Source: JAFDYH01 sp049840875
GTDB taxonomy: Bacteria; Bacteroidota; Bacteroidia; Chitinophagales; Chitinophagaceae
Assembly: GCA_049840875.1 (NCBI GenBank)
Contig: JASGJE010000014.1
Span: 1-64,000, forward strand
Direction: 5' to 3'
DNA length: 64,000 nt
Made by a program: the position numbers and the translations under genes. Under the pieces are notes generated by a model. That model was not told the origin of the DNA and searched no databases. It worked only from the letters and a program-made list of their open reading frames with translations. Below, piece by piece: positions 36,498 through 45,427 of the stretch. Position 1 is the first letter of the stretch. Each line of letters begins with the position of its first letter.

Positions 36498-39400
36498 ATG
36501 AGCTTACGCAAGTGTATTGTAGGATTGTTTTTGTCTTTTTTTGTAGTTATTAACTTTTTAAATGCCCAGGAAACAACCTCCACATTGAGTGGTAGTGTGG
36601 TTGACTCCAAAGCACAACCAGTCGTCGGCGCGACAGTAGTAGTAAAGCATGAACCTACTGGTTACTCCTCCACAACCCAAACCAACAGTAAAGGATTGTA
36701 TGTAATCAACAACCTGAAACCAGGTGGCCCTTACACTATCCACATTACGTTTGTTGGTCTGCAGGAAGAAAAGTATGATAACGTCAATCTTTCTTTAGGT
36801 GACAATTCCGGTGTCGATTTCACCATGAAAGCGGATGAAAAGAGCATTCAGGAAGTAGTGGTAACCGGAACTAAGAAGAATACTATCAATGGGCTTAGTG
36901 TTGGAAAAGCACAGTTATCTACTTTGCCAACGCTCGGCAGAAGCCTTTCTGATTTTACCCGCCTTACTCCACAGTCAAATAATAACTCATTTGCGGGTAG
37001 CAATTTCCGTTACAACAACATAACGCTGGACGGCGCAATGAATAACGACGCGATTGGTTTCAGCAACTCATTTGGCGGCGTAAGTGGCGGTGGCCAGTCT
37101 GGTACTGCAGGATCTGGTACCAGAACTAACCCTTATAGCCTTGATGTAATACAGGAAGTACAGGTGCAATTGGCGCCATATGATGTGAAGCTCGGCAACT
37201 TTACCGGCGGTAGTGTGAATGCTGTAACTAAAAGCGGTACCAACGATATGCATGGTTCCATATATGGTTATGGCAGAAACCAAACATTGATGGGCAAAAG
37301 TCCGGATGCATACAAAACAAAGATCGGCTCTGACTTTTATGACTATCAATACGGCGGAACATTGAGCGGCGCTATTATCAAAAACAAATTGTTCTTTATC
37401 GCCAACGCAGAAATTACACGCCGTCAAGAGCCTACTTTTTATAACGCCGGTGATCCGGGAGCAGCTATTACAGTAGCACAAGCGCAGGATATCGCTTCAA
37501 AATTCCAGGCTGCTGGTTTTGATGCAGGTGGTTATTCTGCTGCTAAAATTTTTACAAGAAGCAATAAATTTTTCGGTCGTCTTGATTACAATATCAGCCC
37601 TGCAAGTACGCTTACCTTAAGAGGTATTTATACAAAAGGCTGGGGAAACAATCTTGAACGTACTCCTTATATTTTCCAATTCAGTTCTACAGACTTTACG
37701 CAAACAAGCGTAAACGTAAACCTGGTAGCAGAGTTGAAAACAAAGATCAATCGCAATCTCAATAACCAATTGATCCTTGGCTATATCAATGTACACGATT
37801 CGCGAACTTTCCCTGGTGGTGGAGCTAATATTACTCCATATGCAGACATTACTAACGGTGCTACCAATGTATGGTTAGGTACATGGAGAGAAGCGGCAAT
37901 TTATGATCAACGTCAAAAGACATTTGAATTTACGGATAATGTAACCTGGAATAAAGGCGTTCATAAATTCACATTCGGTACGCACAATGAATTTTATGAT
38001 TTCAACTATGGGTTTGTAAACTCATGGAATGGTCGCTGGCAATATAACAGTATTGCGGATTTTGATGCGGATAAGCCAAGCCGTGTACGTTCTGCTTATG
38101 CAAGCGATCAGTCAAAAAACAGTTATGATTATCTGAGCCATAATGTTCCCGGCAGCAACTTTAATGTGGGATTGATCAGCCTGTATGCACAAGATGAAAT
38201 AGCAATCACCAACCGGTTTAAAATAACTCCGGGTTTAAGAGTAGATTATTCGTACGTAGGTTCTCAGCCTGCTACTGATACAGCATTGAACAATGTACCG
38301 GACAATGTTAATACAACCAACCCAACCTATTCACATACACCATTTGCGCAGTTTAATAACAAATGGTTTGGTAACGCAGCTTTATCTCCACGTTTAGGAT
38401 TTAACTGGGATATTAAAGGTGATAAGTCAATTATCCTGAGAGGTGGTAGCGGCATCTTCACTGGTAGAATTCCATTTGCATGGTTGGGCTATGCTTATAC
38501 ATTGAGCGGACCTAACTTTAATAACATCGATGTAAAGAGCGCTGCATTACCTAGTGGTGTATTGCCATTAACAGGCCCACAGAATTTAGTGACAACAGTT
38601 GGTACAATCTCTCCTGCAGCTATAAAGACAAGAGAAGTTGACCTGGTGGATAACCACTTTAAATTGCCAACAGTATGGCGTTCAAATGTAGCCGTCGACT
38701 TGAAGTTTGGCAATGGTTACAAATTGACATTGGATGCGATGTACACAAAGACCATTCATGATGTAGAATTTCAGCAGATCAATAAAAAGGATCAAACGCA
38801 GTATTATACAACCGGGCCAACAGAAACTCCTGTGTATACTCCAAGCGCAAGCAACAGCGGACAATATTCAAACATCTTTTTGCTGAGCAACACAAGCCAG
38901 GGGTATCGTTATAACCTGACTGCGCAGATATCGAAATTCACACCGAATATCAGAATGGGTACAGTTGCTACTATTAATTTCAACTGGTCGCTGGCTTACA
39001 CATACGGACAATCGAAAGACCTGGCGAATGGTATCCGTAACTCAATGCAAAGTAACTGGGATTATAACCCTGCTATTTCTGCAAACAATCCGCAACTGGC
39101 TTATTCTAATTTCGATTTGCGTCACCATATCGTAGCCACTGTGGGCGGGGCATTTAACTGGAACGCAAAAAATACTACGTCGCTGAACTTCTTTTATTCA
39201 GGATCATCAGGCAGCCCGTATAGTGTGATCTATGCAAGTACGCCGGGTAACATCATCAACGGAAGTTCTTCACTGCCGTACATACCAACGGTAGAAGAAA
39301 CAAATACAATGATACTGGACGCTACAAACAGGGCAGCATTCAATGCATTTGTAGATAACGATAAATACCTGAAAACAAGAAGAGGTCAATATGCAGAGCG

Positions 39401-39752
39401 TAACGGATTGCGTACACCATGGAATCATGATGTTGATTTAAAACTGATGCATGAATTCAGATTGAGCTCAACAAATAAGTTCCATACATTACAAATCAGC
39501 TTTGATGTATTCAATGTATTGAACCTGCTGAATAATAGCTGGGGACATATCAACTTTGTGAGCAACACAAACAACTATACTGTAAACTTCCTGAAGTTTG
39601 TGAATGATGCAAACAATGTAAAACCAGGTGACCCATCAACTGGTTATATACCAACATTCCAGTTCCTTCAGCCAACCAACAATCATTACTATACTTCTGA
39701 CCCGATTAATTCACGTTGGCAAGGTCAGTTAGGTATAAAATATAATTTCTGA
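36498..39752 (+). CDS. Oar-like TonB-dependent receptor
   Basis: A 1084-residue outer-membrane protein of the Oar-like TonB-receptor group. The signal peptide ends FLNAQ. A carboxypeptidase-regulatory-like domain follows (about 27-115: TLSGSVVDSKAQPVVGATVVVKHEPTGYSSTTQTN), then the TonB box region EVVVTGTKKN. The plug has SLSDFTRLTPQSNNNSFAGSNFRYNNITLDGAMNNDAIG and VQLAPYDVKLGNFTGGSVNAVTKSGTND, characteristic of Oar. The barrel ends WQGQLGIKYNF. Oar proteins are linked to envelope integrity and protein or signal transport; the substrate is unknown. It is a single-gene unit with a Pho-box-like array in front and a terminator behind. Confidence 0.92.
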   Translation: MSLRKCIVGLFLSFFVVINFLNAQETTSTLSGSVVDSKAQPVVGATVVVKHEPTGYSSTTQTNSKGLYVINNLKPGGPYTIHITFVGLQEEKYDNVNLSLGDNSGVDFTMKADEKSIQEVVVTGTKKNTINGLSVGKAQLSTLPTLGRSLSDFTRLTPQSNNNSFAGSNFRYNNITLDGAMNNDAIGFSNSFGGVSGGGQSGTAGSGTRTNPYSLDVIQEVQVQLAPYDVKLGNFTGGSVNAVTKSGTNDMHGSIYGYGRNQTLMGKSPDAYKTKIGSDFYDYQYGGTLSGAIIKNKLFFIANAEITRRQEPTFYNAGDPGAAITVAQAQDIASKFQAAGFDAGGYSAAKIFTRSNKFFGRLDYNISPASTLTLRGIYTKGWGNNLERTPYIFQFSSTDFTQTSVNVNLVAELKTKINRNLNNQLILGYINVHDSRTFPGGGANITPYADITNGATNVWLGTWREAAIYDQRQKTFEFTDNVTWNKGVHKFTFGTHNEFYDFNYGFVNSWNGRWQYNSIADFDADKPSRVRSAYASDQSKNSYDYLSHNVPGSNFNVGLISLYAQDEIAITNRFKITPGLRVDYSYVGSQPATDTALNNVPDNVNTTNPTYSHTPFAQFNNKWFGNAALSPRLGFNWDIKGDKSIILRGGSGIFTGRIPFAWLGYAYTLSGPNFNNIDVKSAALPSGVLPLTGPQNLVTTVGTISPAAIKTREVDLVDNHFKLPTVWRSNVAVDLKFGNGYKLTLDAMYTKTIHDVEFQQINKKDQTQYYTTGPTETPVYTPSASNSGQYSNIFLLSNTSQGYRYNLTAQISKFTPNIRMGTVATINFNWSLAYTYGQSKDLANGIRNSMQSNWDYNPAISANNPQLAYSNFDLRHHIVATVGGAFNWNAKNTTSLNFFYSGSSGSPYSVIYASTPGNIINGSSSLPYIPTVEETNTMILDATNRAAFNAFVDNDKYLKTRRGQYAERNGLRTPWNHDVDLKLMHEFRLSSTNKFHTLQISFDVFNVLNLLNNSWGHINFVSNTNNYTVNFLKFVNDANNVKPGDPSTGYIPTFQFLQPTNNHYYTSDPINSRWQGQLGIKYNF

Positions 39753-39780
39753 TAGTTTTTATCGGAGACATAAATCAGGG

Positions 39781-39808
39781 ACCGCTTCAGAGATGAAGCG
39801 GTTTTTTT
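39781..39808 (+). terminator. Intrinsic terminator after the Oar-like gene
   Basis: ACCGCTTCA (39781-39789) pairs perfectly with TGAAGCGGT (39794-39802) around GAGA, followed by a T run to 39808. Confidence 0.87.
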
Positions 39809-39967
39809 GTTTAGGTCGGGCTGGTCAAGTGAATAGTCGCTTATTATTAAAAAATGCGAAAGAGGAAGAAGGATAGAACATTTGTATATTTAGGAGTTGT
39901 GCGCCACTTTAGACAGCTCACGTTCATCTTTGACATTTCTTGAATTTTACAAAATCGAAAATACATC

Positions 39968-40474
39968 TTGACAGAAAATCAAAACATGTTTACACTCGAC
40001 AAAAATATTTGGACACAGGATGACTATGAACAAATGGGCTGGCACGACTGCAGTATTTATGGTTTGACGTTTTTACCAGTAGATGAAACAGGCAGGACAC
40101 ATTTAGTTTTTGACATAGATTATATATTCAAATGGGTCAACCCATCAAAACCAGGACAAACAATTTCATTTTGGGTTTCGCCTTGCACTTTATTATTCAA
40201 AGACGCTTTTGCTTTGACAATGAATGTGGACAGAAGGGGGGGTACAACGGACATGCTCGAAGTCGCAGACCTTTATCTTGTTGACAAAGTGGAACAAGAA
40301 ACAAATCATTGGATTTACGAATGGAAAGTTGACTTGCAAGAAGGTTATATAAATTTTAAATCATCAGGCTTTGACCAAATTGTAAGACAGAAGCCAATTT
40401 TTTCAGACGGACAATTTTTGACACTTGAAGAAAGGAATGGCATTAGTTTTAGTCAGACACCATACGCAGTCTAA
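39968..40474 (+). CDS. Hypothetical protein in a probable acquired cassette
   Basis: A 168-residue acidic soluble protein that I do not recognise. It contains GWHDCSIYGLTFLP, HLVFDIDYIFKWVNP, and SFWVSPCTLLFKDAFALTMNVD, a pattern of beta strands with many aromatic residues and no signal peptide. The start is TTG at 39968, or ATG at 39986 if the first six residues are not translated. Codon use (many ACA, GAC, AAA) and AT-richness differ from the flanking receptor and hydrolase genes and resemble the TIR gene 200 bases downstream. It might be a partner of the TIR protein or an unrelated passenger. Confidence is in its being a gene, not in any function. Confidence 0.6.
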   Translation: MTENQNMFTLDKNIWTQDDYEQMGWHDCSIYGLTFLPVDETGRTHLVFDIDYIFKWVNPSKPGQTISFWVSPCTLLFKDAFALTMNVDRRGGTTDMLEVADLYLVDKVEQETNHWIYEWKVDLQEGYINFKSSGFDQIVRQKPIFSDGQFLTLEERNGISFSQTPYAV

Positions 40475-40681
40475 CAAAAAACGAACGCACAATATGCGAT
40501 TTTCTGCTATGTTAGCTTCCGAATTAATCTCAAGGTTTCGTTCGCTAACGAACAACGGCAGGCAATAGAATAAACAATGAGCTTTTGTATCTTTAATCAG
40601 CAGCAGTACCAGGCAGATGGAAGACAAAATACCATCACCGCTACAATATTTTAATAGTATCTGAAAATTGACAACAGCTTT

Positions 40682-41656
40682 ATGAAGTACGATGTATTCA
40701 TCAGTCACTCAGCTAAAGACAAAAATTTTGTTTTAAAGCTTGCCAAAGATTTAATGGCAAATGGAGTAAATGTCTGGTTAGACGAATGGAACTTAAGTGT
40801 AGGCGACACATTTGCAAATACAATTAATCAGGCGGTAATTAATGCAAGATTTGTGCTTATAATAATGTCGCCAGACTATTTCACATCGAATTGGACACAT
40901 CAGGAGCTAAATCTTGCAATGGATAAAGAGATCAACGAAAGAGTTATAAAGACAATTCCGATTTTATATAGAGATTGTTCAATTCCAAATATTCTACGCA
41001 CTAAATTATATGCTGATTTTAGAAATCAAGAAGAGTATCAAGTTCAGCTTAGTAAGCTAGTTAGAGACTTACTTCTTATTGATAAAGAAAAAATTTCTTC
41101 ATCTTACACAGATGACAATAAGGATAAGGAAGATATAGCAGGCGTTAACATTGAAAATATTGGAAAAGATAAACTAGATGAGATAAAAGACATGCTTAAG
41201 GAAGCTGTAAATGCTTTCAAAGTTCAACCGGAAATAAAAGTGAAAGAGGTTGAAGTGGAGGGCACACTATGTTTTATTGTTATGCCATTCGGAAATGAGA
41301 ATTTGGATGTTGTATATGAGGATTTCATAAAACCTTCAATAGAGAATTCATGCAACCTTGTGTGTGAGAGAGGTGATGATGTGTTCGGCTCAAATATTAT
41401 AATGGAGGATATTAGTAGAAGTATTAAAAGAGCGAGACTTATTGTTGCAGATTTAACCGGTCGAAATCCAAATGTTTTTTATGAAGTCGGTATTGCGCAT
41501 ACATTGAATAAATCTGTTTTGCTATTAGCTCAAAATGTTGATGATGTTCCATTTGATTTAAGACATAGGAGGGTTTTAATTTATGATTACAGTCCGAAAG
41601 GCTGTAAAAAGCTAGAAAAGGATATCGTTAAGAGCGTAAACTCTATACTATCATGA
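40682..41656 (+). CDS. TIR-domain protein with C-terminal deoxyribosyltransferase-like domain
   Basis: A 324-residue soluble protein. Residues 1-135 form a TIR domain: YDVFISHSAKDKNFV, VWLDEWNLSVGD, FVLIIMSPDYFTSNW and the putative NADase glutamate Glu75 in NWTHQELN, aligning with the WxxxE of SARM1-type TIR enzymes. A charged linker and helix (~140-190) leads to a second domain (~195-324) with FIVMPFGNENLDVVYEDFIKP, NIIMEDISRSIKRARLIVADLTGRNPNVFYEVGIAH and LRHRRVLIYDYS. That pattern belongs to the nucleoside 2-deoxyribosyltransferase-like/TIR-associated sensor group. Such fusions are expected to deplete NAD+ upon infection. The surroundings are AT-rich and atypical of the contig. No toxin-antitoxin partner or known multigene system is visible. 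Confidence 0.85.
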   Translation: MKYDVFISHSAKDKNFVLKLAKDLMANGVNVWLDEWNLSVGDTFANTINQAVINARFVLIIMSPDYFTSNWTHQELNLAMDKEINERVIKTIPILYRDCSIPNILRTKLYADFRNQEEYQVQLSKLVRDLLLIDKEKISSSYTDDNKDKEDIAGVNIENIGKDKLDEIKDMLKEAVNAFKVQPEIKVKEVEVEGTLCFIVMPFGNENLDVVYEDFIKPSIENSCNLVCERGDDVFGSNIIMEDISRSIKRARLIVADLTGRNPNVFYEVGIAHTLNKSVLLLAQNVDDVPFDLRHRRVLIYDYSPKGCKKLEKDIVKSVNSILS

Positions 41657-41887
41657 CCAATCTGCCTTTAACGTAGCATTGCCGATATGGCGAGGCGGCC
41701 AATGTATTTTCAGCTTTTTGTTCGATAATAATCTTCAGTTAGAACCGACCGCTAAAACTAGCAGCCTCACCCGCGAAAGTCGTCCGCTTTTCACCGGAAA
41801 CATTTTCATCACACAATCATCACATTCCGCTAACACACCCTATATCACCATCCCATATGTTTGTCGCTCCTTCGCTATCTTATGGCA

Positions 41888-42766
41888 ATGAAAAAAAGTA
41901 TTGGTTTCTTTTACTTATTGCTGTTTGTGCATTTTGTAAATGCGCAAAAGACTTTTCCCATATGGCCCGGAGCGGCGACTGGTAGCGAAAGCTGGAATTG
42001 GAAAGAGCAAATCGATTCAGTTTCTATTCCCGGTGATCCGCTTGCCTATAATGTAGTTCAACCTTCATTGATTTATTATCCTGCCGATGCAAGTATTGCC
42101 AATGGAACAAGCGTGATAATCTTTCCTGGTGGTTCGTTTTGTTACCTGCATGTAAAGACTGAAGGGGAAGATGTAGCAAGATGGCTGAATAAGAAAGGCG
42201 TTTCAGCCTTTGTGCTCAAGTACCGTTTGGTACATAGTGAAACGACTCACCCGATGCAAGAACGAATGGATAAAGCGAGTGATACCGTAACTGCACGCAA
42301 GGCTGTACTTTCTCTTGCACCATTGGCTATTGCGGATGCAAAGCAATCTATTGTATGGGTGCGTAAACATGCTGTCGAATTCAAACTTTCACCAGGCCGG
42401 ATAGGAATTATTGGCTTTTCTGCCGGAGGAGCTTTAACTGCTGCAGTATTGAATGATTATACTAAGGAAAACAGGCCCGATTTTGCAGCGCCTATCTATG
42501 CATACATACCGCCTTATCTTTTAAAAACGGTTCCTGCTGATGCACCTCCATTATTTATTGCTGCTGCATCAGATGATGAACTGCATTTAACGCCGATGAG
42601 CGTTGAATTGTATAGTAAATGGCTCGCCTCAAATCACTCTGCTGAATTACACATCTATTCAAAGGGAGGACATGGATTTGGTATGAATAAACACAATCAA
42701 CCTTCTGATACATGGATCGATCGTCTCGGCGACTGGATGGAGCTGCAAGGATTTATAAAAAAATAA
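41888..42766 (+). CDS. Exported alpha/beta hydrolase (acetyl-xylan-esterase/BD-FAE-like)
   Basis: Secreted alpha/beta hydrolase of 292 residues. Signal peptide MKKSIGFFYLLLFVHFVNAQ; the ATG at 41888 is chosen over in-frame ATGs at 41882 and 41861. The oxyanion segment is VIIFPGGSFCYLHVKTEG, the nucleophile Ser178 is in GFSAGG, the acid is likely Asp in AASDDELH, and the histidine is in GGHGFGM. The family includes carbohydrate esterases and is often annotated as endo-xylanase by error. The next gene starts three bases after its stop, so it opens a run of exported proteins on the plus strand. The substrate is unknown. Confidence 0.86.
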   Translation: MKKSIGFFYLLLFVHFVNAQKTFPIWPGAATGSESWNWKEQIDSVSIPGDPLAYNVVQPSLIYYPADASIANGTSVIIFPGGSFCYLHVKTEGEDVARWLNKKGVSAFVLKYRLVHSETTHPMQERMDKASDTVTARKAVLSLAPLAIADAKQSIVWVRKHAVEFKLSPGRIGIIGFSAGGALTAAVLNDYTKENRPDFAAPIYAYIPPYLLKTVPADAPPLFIAAASDDELHLTPMSVELYSKWLASNHSAELHIYSKGGHGFGMNKHNQPSDTWIDRLGDWMELQGFIKK

Positions 42767-42769
42767 AGA

Positions 42770-44443
42770 ATGAGAAAAAGCATACTGTTATCTTTTTGTA
42801 TTATCATTTTTATTTCTTCTGTTACACTTGCGCAGAAAGCTGATATCATTTTAATAAATGGAAAGGTTGTTACGCTTAAAGAAAAAGGCGATAGAGCAGA
42901 AGCAATCGCCATTGCCAATGATAAAATAATAGCCGTTGGAAAAAATGATTTTATAAAAAGTTTTACCAGCGATAAAACTAAAGTGATTGACCTGGCAGGC
43001 AAAACAGTGTTGCCAGGATTCAACGATGTTCATCAGCATCCTGCGCCATTGTATGCATGGGATAAGCCGTATGCAAGCCTGCGATTAGATACTGTCAGCT
43101 CAATGAACAGCCTGGTTGAATTGATTAAAAGAAAAGCTGCCATTACACCGAAGGGTATGTTGATTACAGGTGTCGGGTATAATGAAGTAAATCTCGGCGG
43201 GCAGCCAACAAGAGATAATCTTGATAAAGCAACGACTGAACATCCTGTTTTAATCACACATGCCAGCGGGCATCTTTCGGCAGCGAATTCGTATTTGTTA
43301 AATGCAAGCAACATCACTAAAGAAACAAAAGATCCTCCGGGCGGTGCTCTTGAAAGAGACGCGACCGGACTACCGGATGGAATTATTAAAGAGTCTGCAA
43401 GGCGATTAATTTCTTATGATAAAGTAACACGACAGCCAAAACCATCTGAAGAGGAAGAATTGGAAGGGTTCAGAATTTATTTTCATTCTTTACTGGCAAG
43501 CGGGATAACAAGTATCGGCGATTGCAATACATCGCCCCAAAAAGTAAAGATGTACCAGGAGCTTGTAGCAGAGCATTTCCCGTTGCGGTTTAACCTGTAC
43601 ATCTATGTAGATTATCTCGATCAACTGATCGATGGAAAAATTCCGAGAATAGAAACAGACTGGTTACGTATCAACGGCGTTAAAATTTTTCATGGCAATT
43701 CATTGAGCGGAAAGACATGTTGGCTATACGAACCGTACGACACCATTAATCCTGCTACGGGAAAAAAAGATTACTACGGCATTCCTCCTGCAAGAAGTCA
43801 GGCCGCATTGGATAGTTTAGTCTTAAAAATTCACAAAGCTGGTTTGCAGATTGCCTGTCACTCCAATGGTGATCGTGAAATAGAAATGGTAATTGCGGCA
43901 ATTGAAAAGGCACAAAAAGAATATTATCGTAACGATGTCCGTCATCGCATTGAGCATTGCAGCATCACTAATCAAAATATTTTAAACCGGTTAAAAAGTG
44001 ATAGTATCATTCCTGTTTTTCATTGCTACATCAATGAACTGGGAAAGCAGTTGCAGGTATACGGCGAGCAACGCCTGCAGATGCTGATACCGACAAAGAC
44101 AGCATTGGATATGCATATTCCTTTTGCATTGCATTCTGATTATCCTATCTCCCGATACGAATCCATGATACGATTGGCCAGCGCTGTTAATAGAACCACA
44201 AAGGATGGAACTGTTTTAGGAGTTAATCAACGTATCAGCCCTGAAGATGCAATATATGCTTACACTGTTGGCGGAGCCTATACAACGCATGAAGAGAATA
44301 AAAAAGGGAAGATAGCAGCCGGTCAATTTGCTGATTTGATCGTAGTAGATAATGATCCGACAACGATTAACCCTCAAAAAATTTCTTCAATCAATATCGT
44401 AACAACCATCGTTGGCGGACAAATAGTGTTTCAAAAAAATTAA
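42770..44443 (+). CDS. Exported amidohydrolase (YtcJ-like, amidohydrolase family 3)
   Basis: Secreted metal-dependent amidohydrolase of 557 residues. A signal peptide (to LAQ, ~22) is followed by the small beta domain (ADIILINGKVVTLKEKGD) and the TIM barrel. Metal-site residues are visible in LPGFNDVHQHP, CHSNGDREIEMV, RHRIEHCSITNQN and FALHSDYPISRYESM. The end (GKIAAGQFADLIVVDNDPTTINP) returns to the beta domain. The YtcJ group hydrolyses various amides and formamides. It is the second member of the run of exported genes, spaced three bases from the hydrolase before and four from the next gene, so almost certainly in one operon. Confidence 0.9.
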   Translation: MRKSILLSFCIIIFISSVTLAQKADIILINGKVVTLKEKGDRAEAIAIANDKIIAVGKNDFIKSFTSDKTKVIDLAGKTVLPGFNDVHQHPAPLYAWDKPYASLRLDTVSSMNSLVELIKRKAAITPKGMLITGVGYNEVNLGGQPTRDNLDKATTEHPVLITHASGHLSAANSYLLNASNITKETKDPPGGALERDATGLPDGIIKESARRLISYDKVTRQPKPSEEEELEGFRIYFHSLLASGITSIGDCNTSPQKVKMYQELVAEHFPLRFNLYIYVDYLDQLIDGKIPRIETDWLRINGVKIFHGNSLSGKTCWLYEPYDTINPATGKKDYYGIPPARSQAALDSLVLKIHKAGLQIACHSNGDREIEMVIAAIEKAQKEYYRNDVRHRIEHCSITNQNILNRLKSDSIIPVFHCYINELGKQLQVYGEQRLQMLIPTKTALDMHIPFALHSDYPISRYESMIRLASAVNRTTKDGTVLGVNQRISPEDAIYAYTVGGAYTTHEENKKGKIAAGQFADLIVVDNDPTTINPQKISSINIVTTIVGGQIVFQKN

Positions 44444-44447
44444 TAAG

Positions 44448-45350
44448 ATGCGGTCATTTTTTTGTTTAATTATTATTCTTCTGTTGCTGATCATAAATCT
44501 TAGTGCGCAGGAATTGAAATTTCCTGCAACCGAACCACTTGTTTTAAAACCAAAATACACGTTGGACTATTGGGGAAAATTGGAACTGTCTGGTATTGTA
44601 AGAAGCAAGTCAGATAAAAACGTATTCTGGGTTGAAAATGATTCTGGTGATCAGCCAAGAGTATTTGCTATTGATAGCACTGGTCATTTTTACCAGTCAG
44701 CACGCTATAAAAATTCTGAAGGTATTGTGATTGCCGGCGCTACAAATGTTGACTGGGAAGACATCACAATGGATAATAAAGGAAATCTTATAGTAGCGGA
44801 TGTTGGTAATAATTATAATGATCGCAAAGACCTTGTATTATATCTTGTTCCCGAACCATCGCCAATAGCAAGCAACACTACCTTTTTGAAAAAGCTGTTT
44901 TTTAAATATCCTGATCAAAAGAAGTTCCCTGATAAAGCTGACTTCAATTACGATTGTGAAGCTGTTTTCTTTGCCGATAACCATTTCTATTTTTTATCAA
45001 AAGATCGTAGCGATACATATACACGACTGTATCGTATGGACCAGGAAAAGACTGAAGAAATCAATACACTGACATTGCTGGATAAATTTAATATTGGCGG
45101 AAAAGTAACTGCTGCAGATGCTTCTGACGATGGTAACCGCATTGTAGTCATCACGTATAAATCAATCTGGATATTCGAACGTACAAGCGCTGAATCCGGA
45201 TATTTCAATGGACATATTTATTGGTTACCGGTTACTGCGCCACAAATCGAATCCGTTTGTTTTAAAGATGCTTCAACATTATGGTTACTGGATGAGGAAA
45301 CAGCGGGTTTGTATGAAGTGCCGGTTGATAAACTGATAAAAATAAAATAG
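44448..45350 (+). CDS. Exported beta-propeller-like protein of unknown function
   Basis: A 300-residue protein with a signal peptide (MRSFFCLIIILLLLIINLSAQ). The mature part has repeated beta-strand blocks such as VFWVENDSGDQPRVFAIDSTGHFY, DNKGNLIVADVGNNYNDRKDLVLYLV and ASTLWLLDEETAGLYEVPV, which suggest a propeller of NHL/SMP-30 type. No catalytic motif is apparent. It lies four bases behind the amidohydrolase gene and 77 bases before a phosphatase-superfamily gene. I do not assign a function. Confidence 0.72.
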   Translation: MRSFFCLIIILLLLIINLSAQELKFPATEPLVLKPKYTLDYWGKLELSGIVRSKSDKNVFWVENDSGDQPRVFAIDSTGHFYQSARYKNSEGIVIAGATNVDWEDITMDNKGNLIVADVGNNYNDRKDLVLYLVPEPSPIASNTTFLKKLFFKYPDQKKFPDKADFNYDCEAVFFADNHFYFLSKDRSDTYTRLYRMDQEKTEEINTLTLLDKFNIGGKVTAADASDDGNRIVVITYKSIWIFERTSAESGYFNGHIYWLPVTAPQIESVCFKDASTLWLLDEETAGLYEVPVDKLIKIK

Positions 45351-45427
45351 ACCTGAACTGGGATTGATGGGATGTGCGGAAAAAATATTTTGTCGATAAA
45401 CTATTTCAATAGATAAAATTAGAAGAA

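Noticed and set aside
40475..40681. Integron attC-like or attachment site behind the 168-residue gene
   Set aside because: GTTCG-CTAA-CGAAC is a short palindrome, but no R'/R'' core sites, integrase or cassette array are visible.
41679..41891. 70-codon open frame between the TIR and hydrolase genes
   Set aside because: No family likeness, no promoter or export signal, and it overlaps the true start of the hydrolase gene.
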